In this document: positions 1 through 5,075 of the stretch, piece after piece
How positions within the stretch are numbered: position 1 is the stretch's first letter
Layout: each line of letters begins with the position of its first letter
NCBI GenBank assembly: GCA_021154515.1
Contig: JAJKIL010000336.1
Span: 1 to 7,326, forward strand
Source of the DNA: Niastella sp.
GTDB lineage: Bacteria > Bacteroidota > Bacteroidia > Chitinophagales > Chitinophagaceae
Direction of reading: 5' to 3'
DNA length: 7,326 nt
Made by a program: the position numbers and the translations under genes
Notes under the pieces: generated by a model
Databases searched by the model: none
Told to the model about the DNA's origin: nothing
What the model saw: only the letters and a program-made list of their open reading frames with translations

Positions 1-22
1 ATGCGCGTTTACTAAATTAGGG

Positions 23-56
23 AACCGCCGTATACCGAACGGTACGTACGGTGGTG
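23..56 (+). ncRNA. Group II intron domain V (catalytic hairpin)
   Basis: The lower helix pairs 24-32 with 47-55, nine pairs including one G27-T52 wobble. A two-base bulge (C45, G46) sits on the 3' side only. The upper helix pairs 33-36 with 41-44 and is capped by GAAC (37-40). This is the standard 34-nt domain V plan. The catalytic triad position reads C26-G27-C28, with the middle G in the expected G-U wobble. A CGC triad, in place of the commoner AGC, is known in some bacterial group II introns. All positions needed for catalytic metal binding appear intact, so this end of the intron shows no decay. Confidence 0.92.
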
Positions 57-57
57 G

Positions 58-99
58 GAGAGGTCGGCGTAGGAACTAATCCTACGCCACCTACTCGAT
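58..99 (+). ncRNA. Group II intron domain VI with branch-point A93
   Basis: The stem pairs 58-60 with 94-96, 61-64 with 89-92 and 66-73 with 81-88, with loop AACTAAT (74-80). Two bases are unpaired inside the stem: C65 on the 5' strand and A93 on the 3' strand. A single bulged A flanked by pairs near the intron end is the hallmark of the branch nucleotide used for lariat formation. The terminal segment CTCGAT (94-99) resembles common bacterial group II intron 3' ends. Confidence 0.88.
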
Positions 100-464
100 T
101 AACTTTCAATAATAAAATCCAGTATCGTTTGCAGGTCAAGTTGTGTATAGTCCTGTAGGTCGGTGTAGGTGATAGGGCCGCTTACCGATAAGGCAAGCGA
201 TTCACGAACCTCATTGATAAGGAAAAATGCTTCATCCTGTGTACAGTCATATATAAATTGAATGTCTTTGGGGTAAATAAAATTCCGTATGGGCCTTTTA
301 CGGGAAGGATTTCGCTGAATAGTATCCACATTCCGGTAAAGCCAATCGTTATCTCTAATGGTATTGGGAATATGGTACCAGTCCCTTGTCTGATAAAATG
401 TATACCAGGGATCTTTCGGATCATTTTCCGAATAGATCATTTCAAAAAACTCACTGCGTTCCAT
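99..464 (-). CDS. Small IYPKD-module protein, 121 aa, divergent copy
   Basis: This is the last gene of the three-gene cluster, starting 32 bases after the stop of the 131-aa gene. It is one module: TRDWYHIP (residues 26-33) and LY (42-43) match the N-terminal element of its paralogues, IYPKD is at 63-67, and it ends in DFIIES. The segment after IYPKD is the most divergent of the four copies. Where the others have ARxLL and KIR, it has FFLI and EVR, so the basic helix-turn-helix-like surface is largely lost and the segment is more acidic. There are no cysteine pairs, signal peptide or membrane segment, so it is probably cytoplasmic. Its stop codon (101-99) touches the group II intron end. The stop is probably ancestral, because the paralogues also end in ES. 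Function is unknown. It may be a dominant-negative or partner form of its neighbours, which is inference only. Confidence 0.85.
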   Translation of the reverse strand: MERSEFFEMIYSENDPKDPWYTFYQTRDWYHIPNTIRDNDWLYRNVDTIQRNPSRKRPIRNFIYPKDIQFIYDCTQDEAFFLINEVRESLALSVSGPITYTDLQDYTQLDLQTILDFIIES

Positions 465-496
465 ATGTATATTTTATGCAGGTGAATAAGAAGTTG

Positions 497-892
497 CTAG
501 CTTTCCATGATAAAGGTATGGATCGTATCATAGTCAAGGTGAGTATAAGTGCAGAAGTCTTTGATAGTGATGGGGGCGCCTTTGGGTAAACCTTTCGAGT
601 CGCGGATAGTTTGTAATAATCTACGGGCAGTGCTTTCATGTTTGCCATAGATCATTGCAACATCTTTCGGATAAATTATTAACCGTGGATCCCTTTTGTA
701 AAATACCTGGCGCTCCATTTCATGGGCGTCCTTGTATAAAACAGCATTCATCTCCACTTCATCGGGAAGATCGTAAAAGTCCCTGGTTTTTAAATATCGC
801 TTATACAAGGTGCGATAACCCGGAAGTTTAGGCGTTGGATAAAAGGGCGGAACAAACTCTTTTACATTGGGCTCTTCTGTTTCTGCAAGCAT
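497..892 (-). CDS. Small IYPKD-module protein, 131 aa, HTH-like
   Basis: This is a single-module member of the local family. TRDFYDLP (36-43) and LY (52-53) lie in the N-terminal part. IIYPKDVAMIYGKHESTARR (72-91) opens a predicted helix-turn-helix-like segment continuing as LLQTIRDSKG (92-101). PITIKDFCTYTHLD (107-120) leads to the C-terminal helix and the FIMES end. The pattern (IYPKDVA, a G-containing turn, then TARRLL) resembles AlpA/MerR-type winged or excisionase-like helices, which suggests nucleic-acid binding. That is inferred from pattern, not from a named match. Residues 1-30 are proline-rich and specific to this copy. The gene starts 49 bases after the 248-aa gene and ends 32 bases before the 121-aa gene, so one operon is likely. 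I recognise this type of sequence as a common unnamed Bacteroidota family. Confidence 0.87.
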   Translation of the reverse strand: MLAETEEPNVKEFVPPFYPTPKLPGYRTLYKRYLKTRDFYDLPDEVEMNAVLYKDAHEMERQVFYKRDPRLIIYPKDVAMIYGKHESTARRLLQTIRDSKGLPKGAPITIKDFCTYTHLDYDTIHTFIMES

Positions 893-941
893 TTGTATTG
901 GTTTAATGGGTGAAGAATGCTGTTTTTTAAGGGGAAGCTAA

Positions 942-1688
942 TTAACTTTCAAGCAAAAAATTATTTACGATCTCCGGATCTAACCCGGTAAACTCACAAA
1001 AGTCAGTGTAAAGGACAAAAGCGCCCTCTGGTAATCTATATTTTCTTCGAATTTTCATCAACAGGTAACGGGCATATAAAGGATCTTCTTCGCCCAGTAT
1101 AACTTCAATGTCTTTCGGATAGATAACAATGCGTGGGTGGAAAGTAGGACCATGCACTTTGGATTGGGGTGAATCCATATCGGCGTATAGATTTGAGTTT
1201 TCTTTCACCATATTGGGTAGATCGTAAGCGTCCCAGGTTTTATTGAATAATGTCACTGGCTCTTCTTCATTTTCTGATGGATTAAATTTTTCCAGGATGT
1301 TACAGACCTGGTTAAATGTCAGCTTGTAAATCTCAGTATAGCTTTCGTGCAGGAATAGTTTTATAACTTCTTCAGGAAGACGGGTATACTTTCGAAAGTC
1401 CCGATAATTAATTGAATCGTAAATTTCTTTGCCAGTGTATTCACGGATTTTCATAAATAGTTTCCGGGCAAAATCCGGCGAATTATCGCCAAAAATAACT
1501 GCAAGATCCTTTGGGTATATGATTGAGCGGAAGCAATACTTGTTTTTTGTAGGTTGGTTTGAATGCTTATCCAGGTATAGTTTGGATTCTTCTTCAATAG
1601 CGCTGGGATGGTCGTAGTAATTATTGGTTTCGCTGTTTTTTTGATAATATTTATCCAGTTCCTTAATGTTTTTAAACCTTTTAATCAT
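942..1688 (-). CDS. Two-module IYPKD protein, 248 aa (internal duplication)
   Basis: This is the first gene of the cluster and carries two modules in one chain. Module A has TNNYYDHP (21-28), LY (37-38), IIYPKDLAVIFG (56-67), ARKLFMKIRE (74-83), INYRDFRKYTRL (93-104) and LFLHES (111-116). Module B has TWDAYDLP (151-158), LY (167-168), IYPKDIEVILG (189-199), ARYLLMKIRR (206-215), LYTDFCEFTGLD (226-237) and FLLES at the C terminus. Module A's terminal ES, which is the stop position in the single-module paralogues, runs straight into the linker before module B. This fits fusion of two tandem genes by loss of a stop. If each module binds DNA, the protein could contact two half-sites, but this is inference. 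There is no signal peptide or membrane segment. The ATG follows directly after a tandem 11-bp repeat. The 193-base gap to the lyase stop leaves room for its own promoter. Confidence 0.87.
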   Translation of the reverse strand: MIKRFKNIKELDKYYQKNSETNNYYDHPSAIEEESKLYLDKHSNQPTKNKYCFRSIIYPKDLAVIFGDNSPDFARKLFMKIREYTGKEIYDSINYRDFRKYTRLPEEVIKLFLHESYTEIYKLTFNQVCNILEKFNPSENEEEPVTLFNKTWDAYDLPNMVKENSNLYADMDSPQSKVHGPTFHPRIVIYPKDIEVILGEEDPLYARYLLMKIRRKYRLPEGAFVLYTDFCEFTGLDPEIVNNFLLES

Positions 1689-1710
1689 GTTAATGGTAGT
1701 TTAATGGTAG
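1689..1710 (-). repeat. Tandem 11-bp direct repeat abutting the 248-aa start codon
   Basis: Read on the - strand this is CTACCATTAAA followed directly by CTACCATTAAC, then the ATG. The two units differ only in the last base. They take the place where a Shine-Dalgarno site would be and contain none. The repeat could be an operator, a translational-control site or a slippage product. Two copies of a short AT-rich unit are weak evidence of function. Confidence 0.6.
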
Positions 1711-1881
1711 AGGTTATAATTAAATTACCAATTAATGTGATTTCAGATTCGCTTATAAGGCGGATACTTATTTTTTAGATAGATTTATTGACCAAAATCA
1801 ATTAGGGATTAAGTTCCTTTATGGGGGTTTTTTGTACAAGCGAAATAAAAAGGTGACTCGTATTATCTTAATTACTCAAAT
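1711..1881. other. Spacer between lyase stop and IYPKD cluster
   Basis: This is AT-rich DNA between two genes of the same strand. It should hold the promoter of the three-gene cluster, but I see no convincing Bacteroidota TAnnTTTG box in the right place. The 8-bp palindrome CTTATAAG is present near 1752-1759. No strong terminator hairpin follows the lyase gene, so read-through from the lyase is possible. Confidence 0.5.
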
Positions 1882-3126
1882 TTATTTCGAGAACGTAAAG
1901 GTGACAGATTTTGAAACGCCAGCCACACCTCTTGAATCATAAGGAGTTGCTTTTAGTGTATAAGTGCCCAGGGCAGGTGGGTTCCAGTTACCATAAAAGA
2001 AATTACCATTTCCATCATCACCGTGTAATGCGTAGGGAGCTGCGACATCAGTAAAGGTTTTGCTTTGTTTTCCACTTAACTCAAACCTCACATTAGTAAT
2101 AGTACCGGTTGTAACCGCACGAATATTGGCTTTTGCTAATTTCAATGCGCTCAGACTGATTGTTGAGCCATTTGAAATTGTTTGTATATCCTTTTCTGTT
2201 TCTGCATTTACCAGGTTCAAAGACGTTACGCTTACAGGAGCAGTTGGTTGATCATTTATTGTTGTAGAACCACTGCCGCCAATGGGTAACATCTCAGAAT
2301 AGGTAGCTGATGCGCTGCCATATTTAATATCATCGAAATACAGCACTCTCAGGTTGGTAGAAGTAGTATTTGTTCCATTCCAGGCTGATTTGTAGATACC
2401 CATTTTCCAGTTGGGAAGGTGGAAATCACCTGTAAGTGCATACATGCTTGGGCCCTTACGGGTTACAATTTTTTGGCCATCTTTCCAAACCTCGATCAAT
2501 CCATCAGAACCTGATGAGTGAATGATATGATATACATAAGTATGCCATTTGTCTTTTTCAACTACACCCAAGTCGGTTTCGTTGCCATCAAGTGTTCGCA
2601 TGTAAATATGACCTGATTGTACACGCAATGAAACGGCGGCGGTAATGCCACCCCCACCATGCCATTGGGTAATAACTTCGTCATATTTCTCATCTTTATA
2701 TTGAGCGCCAGGCATATACAACGCATAGGAATACCAGAATTTATTGGTCGTAGGTACAGGAAAAGATATTTCAGTCCTTGTGCCATCATGATTTTCCGGA
2801 TCGGTATCTCTCAATTCAAAACGAGCTGATTTTGTTCCACTGAAAGCTTGATTTGTTGAAGCTGTCATACCGTAGCTTGTTGCAGTTTGTTTACTACACA
2901 TGACATTTAAAAAACTGCTTCCATCTGCATTTTCCTGCCAGATTATATTTCCAATTCCGATCACGGATTCAGTTGATACCAGATCGGTACTTGCAGAACC
3001 ATCATCTATTATGGGCCCGGTGACATTTTTTTGACAGGCAGCTAAGGTAGCCAGCAAAAGGGGAACGGACAGCACATGCAGATTTCTACTTAACCAAGGG
3101 CCTCTTTTGGGCATCGATGTTTTCAT
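1882..3126 (-). CDS. Lipoprotein polysaccharide lyase (heparin lyase I-like), 414 aa
   Basis: This is a predicted secreted polysaccharide lyase cleaving uronic-acid-containing glycans by beta-elimination. Residues 1-31 form a lipoprotein signal: basic n-region, hydrophobic LSVPLLLAT, lipobox LAAC with lipidated C31, then QKN. A Q-K start after the cysteine resembles surface-export signals of some Bacteroidota lipoproteins. Residues ~60-285 form a jelly-roll lyase domain of the Pfam 'Polysaccharide lyase' (heparin lyase I-like) type: ARFELRDT (101-108), GTRTEISFP (115-123), WYSYALYMPG (131-140), QWHGGGG (154-160), KWHTYVYHIIHSS (193-205), WKMGIYKSAWNG (240-251) and LYFDDIKYG (262-270). His156, Arg/Glu of RTE and the Tyr/Lys residues are plausible catalytic or substrate contacts. 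Residues ~298-412 form a beta-sandwich domain (VTSLNLVNAET..., APYALHGDDGNG, YTLKATPYDSRG) often appended to carbohydrate-active enzymes. Substrate is unknown: heparin-like, glucuronan and other uronans are possible. M5 is a possible alternative start. No SusC/D genes are adjacent. Confidence 0.88.
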   Translation of the reverse strand: MKTSMPKRGPWLSRNLHVLSVPLLLATLAACQKNVTGPIIDDGSASTDLVSTESVIGIGNIIWQENADGSSFLNVMCSKQTATSYGMTASTNQAFSGTKSARFELRDTDPENHDGTRTEISFPVPTTNKFWYSYALYMPGAQYKDEKYDEVITQWHGGGGITAAVSLRVQSGHIYMRTLDGNETDLGVVEKDKWHTYVYHIIHSSGSDGLIEVWKDGQKIVTRKGPSMYALTGDFHLPNWKMGIYKSAWNGTNTTSTNLRVLYFDDIKYGSASATYSEMLPIGGSGSTTINDQPTAPVSVTSLNLVNAETEKDIQTISNGSTISLSALKLAKANIRAVTTGTITNVRFELSGKQSKTFTDVAAPYALHGDDGNGNFFYGNWNPPALGTYTLKATPYDSRGVAGVSKSVTFTFSK

Positions 3127-3805
3127 TTTAGGTTATTTTTCAAGATTTAAAAAGGTTTTTCAATTGTCGGTACACCTTATTAACGTATAGAATGCCTCCT
3201 TCACATTACTGATGTTTTTAAAAAACTGTAATGTGTTACATGGTTGCCACGTAGATGAATGAAGCCTGTAACAGTTTGATCCTGATTTACATTCTTCACA
3301 TTAAATGATTAAATAACTACTAAGCCATTCCGACGATTTGATGTCATGAAAAACAGCCATTGAAACCATGACGATATTCCTGGCGATGGCTGCACTTCTT
3401 CCAAACTGTGTGGTTGAGATTGTTACTGGCTGCGCGAAACGGCACTTCAGCGCGCCTTTTGAAGCGAGAGCACGAACTATTAGTTTTCTCGTCTGGTATG
3501 GAAACGAAGATGCTGATGTCCGCTTTGAGGATTACTCTAACAGTTTTCATCACAAGGATATTTTGGTTTCCAAAAAGTATTTGAGCGATTCGAGCACAAA
3601 CATGGTGCCTGATTTTCTTTTATTCTAAAATTTTCAAAGAATTAGACATTTGTCAATAGCTGTTATTGATTCCGTGGTTAAGGAAATTAACTTGCGGAAA
3701 CAGTATTAATTACCAGGTGATGTAAATAAAGAAGAATGTTTTCTCGGCATTTTAAGTAATTCTTTCATTCAGGGTATAAGTGGATTCTTATTGTCAGGTT
3801 CTTGT
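3127..3805. other. Intergenic region between lyase and response regulator
   Basis: This holds the lyase 5' region and the regulator 3' region, both on the - strand. Short open frames exist on both strands between about 3344 and 3628, such as an 86-codon + frame from 3368 and a 69-codon - frame from 3553. None resembles a family I know and they exclude one another. The patch at about 3380-3480 is clearly richer in G+C (about 55% over 3421-3480 by hand count) than the flanking DNA, which may mark a gene remnant or an RNA. No clear terminator follows the regulator. Confidence 0.5.
3202..3235. promoter_or_regulatory. 8-bp perfect inverted repeat upstream of the lyase
   Basis: CACATTAC (3202-3209) and GTAATGTG (3228-3235) are perfect inverted arms. 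Between them is a second near-symmetric core, GTTTTT-A-AAAAAC (3214-3226). The centre lies about 92 bases upstream of the lyase start, so it could be an operator for a dimeric regulator or part of the leader RNA. It lacks a T tract in the lyase direction, so it is not a good terminator. No binding protein is identified. Confidence 0.35.
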
Positions 3806-4249
3806 TTACTTACTTTTTTTAATAGGAGAAAAATAACCTAAAATGCTTTTAACGCTCATTGTAAATTCATCAAATGAAGCTGGCTTACTTACTATTTCAA
3901 TATTATTATCCCTCCAGTAATTTAATTCCTTACTGTCCCGGGAAGTGGTAAATATCACTATAGGGATCGTCGATAATACATCGTCCTTCTTAATTTCCCT
4001 GAAAGTATCATATCCATCCATTACAGGCATATTGATGTCAAGTATAATCAGGCAGGGCAGATCGCCAAATAGTTTGGCCTGTTGTAAAAAATCAATTGCT
4101 TTTTTGCCATCCTGCGCCTCTCTTAAAACTATAGACGGATCTATATTGTTAAGCGCCTTTCTTACAAGATAACGGTCATCCAGATCGTCATCTATATGAA
4201 GAATTATTTTAGGATATTCGGTATGTTCTTCAGATTTTATATCAACCAT
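3806..4249 (-). CDS. Single-domain response regulator (CheY-like receiver), 147 aa
   Basis: This is a cytoplasmic phosphorelay receiver with no output domain. The receiver fold spans residues ~13-140. Acidic metal-binding residues are D20-D22 after the first strand (IILHI). The phosphoacceptor is D71 in LIILDINMPVMDGYD, and the switch Thr is T101 in IVIFTTS. The invariant lysine is K122 in VSKPAS, followed by the usual cis-proline. All key residues are present, so it should be phosphorylatable. The IDDDLDD start and DxNMPxMDGY box resemble the stand-alone receivers (Rcp1-like) that Bacteroidota and cyanobacteria pair with hybrid or phytochrome-type histidine kinases. No kinase is in the window, so the partner is unknown. 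It is transcribed alone, flanked by long intergenic regions on both sides. The start gives a short acidic N-terminal tail (residues 1-12), common in this type. Confidence 0.95.
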   Translation of the reverse strand: MVDIKSEEHTEYPKIILHIDDDLDDRYLVRKALNNIDPSIVLREAQDGKKAIDFLQQAKLFGDLPCLIILDINMPVMDGYDTFREIKKDDVLSTIPIVIFTTSRDSKELNYWRDNNIEIVSKPASFDEFTMSVKSILGYFSPIKKSK

Positions 4250-4426
4250 AGTTGTAGCTTAATACAAATTTTATTCCATTTATAGTATTATGTGTTTTAG
4301 TAAAATACAGTTTGATTTTTAGGTAATATAAAAAATATTTAATAGCAATTGGACTGTTTACCCGGAAATTTAGATGGTATATGATTTGCATTCTTACCTA
4401 CGGTTTTTCATAGGATATTGGATTAA

Positions 4427-4456
4427 AATGGGGCTTTATTTCTATATAGCCCCATT
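4427..4456. terminator. Terminator-like hairpin with no obvious gene
   Basis: AATGGGGCT (4427-4435) pairs perfectly with AGCCCCATT (4448-4456). After one T-T mismatch, TAT (4437-4439) pairs with ATA (4444-4446), leaving a TTCT loop. The compact GC-rich base inside AT-rich DNA looks like an intrinsic terminator, but only a weak T-rich stretch follows on either strand. It lies upstream of both flanking genes, so it cannot end either transcript. It may end a small RNA or be a relic of a lost gene. Confidence 0.4.
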
Positions 4457-4962
4457 CTTCATTTGTTGATGCAGGTGAGTGGTTGAATTAATTATCCGGG
4501 TCAATTAAACGAAAGAGAAAAATATGTGGAAAGGTGTCTACACTACATTAAATGGAAACTGCTCCCGTAAGCAATTCACTCGTTGGTCATTACAGGAAGG
4601 TTAAGTCAATGCACAATTAAATGAGTTTCATAACTCTTTAGCGTCTGATCGTTAGATTTTTTCGTTGTTTATCGCTTGTTGGAACATATGCCTTTTGGAA
4701 TTGCCTAGTACTTAACAATCAACATGTTAAAATTATTTTAATATTTCTTATGAAAAATTAAAAAACGTTATTATATTTACAAAGTTCATCGCCCTACTAC
4801 CATTAACCCCTAAGCCAATTTCCCTCGTAAAAGCCGCTGTTAATCTTATAATCCTCATTTTAATTTACTGTAGCCGAAAGGTAAAGGATCAGCAAAGAGA
4901 AAGGCTGTATTTCAAAATCCTGTTATTTACTCCTGTATCCACTTGTACTCCTTAAACATCTT

Positions 4963-4977
4963 TTTACATTTTGTAAA
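4963..4977. promoter_or_regulatory. 15-bp dyad TTTACA-TTT-TGTAAA upstream of the adhesin
   Basis: This is a perfect 6-bp inverted repeat with a 3-base spacer, about 100 bases before the adhesin start. Its size and symmetry fit an operator for a dimeric regulator, but it is AT-rich and such dyads arise by chance. The role is unproven. Confidence 0.25.
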
Positions 4978-5075
4978 TCCAACATTGTGTGCGTGTTACA
5001 TGCGTAATTGAATAACCATGTCCCTAATGATCCTGATATACTATCTGCTTTATACTTTTTTAACCCCATGAACGT

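Larger units (their letters stand above)
1..99 (+). mobile_element. Group II intron, 3' terminal part (cut by window edge)
   Basis: This is the 3' tail of a self-splicing, retrohoming group II intron in + orientation. Two adjoining RNA structures fit the family: a bulged hairpin with the size and layout of domain V (23-56) and a domain VI stem with a single bulged adenosine (A93). The intron should end in AY, and A98-T99 fits, which puts A93 seven nucleotides from the end. The 3' splice site is therefore placed after T99. Domains I-IV and any reverse transcriptase/maturase would lie left of position 1. Only 22 bases precede domain V and no protein end can be assigned there. The intron is antisense to the neighbouring 121-aa gene, so its splicing cannot repair that gene's mRNA. 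Its last base is also the last base of that gene's stop codon. The subclass cannot be set from this fragment. Confidence 0.9.
4250..5075. other. Long divergent intergenic region, AT-rich
   Basis: This separates the - strand response regulator from the + strand adhesin, so it should contain both promoters. I find no credible protein gene, tRNA or riboswitch. What it does hold is a terminator-like hairpin (4427-4456) and a small dyad (4963-4977). Near-matches to the Bacteroidota TAnnTTTG box (TAAAATTTG just upstream of the regulator on the - strand, and TACATTTTG near 4965 on the +) each have one extra base and no convincing upstream element. At 826 bases it is long for a bacterial divergent spacer, so an unrecognised small RNA or gene remnant is possible. 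Confidence 0.5.

Noticed and set aside
1..78. Short + frame through the first 78 bases as the end of a reverse transcriptase
   Set aside because: The frame runs through domain V, whereas intron-encoded proteins end before it in domain IV. The apparent coding is incidental.
3195..3201. AAGGAGG on the - strand as a Shine-Dalgarno site
   Set aside because: No start codon follows at a usable distance and the lyase ATG lies about 70 bases further on. Bacteroidota rarely rely on such sites.
3344..3553. 69-codon - strand open frame as a small protein
   Set aside because: The first ~25 residues look plausible, but the rest is irregular and rich in Ser/Arg/Lys/His, and the opposite strand is equally open.
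3368..3628. 86-codon + strand open frame as a gene
   Set aside because: It resembles no family I know, has no clear ribosome-binding context, and overlaps equally long - strand frames. Described only as part of the intergenic region.
4796..4807. 12-mer ACTACCATTAAC as a shared operator with the 248-aa gene leader
   Set aside because: A single 12-base match in an AT-rich window of this size is expected by chance. Kept only as a side note.
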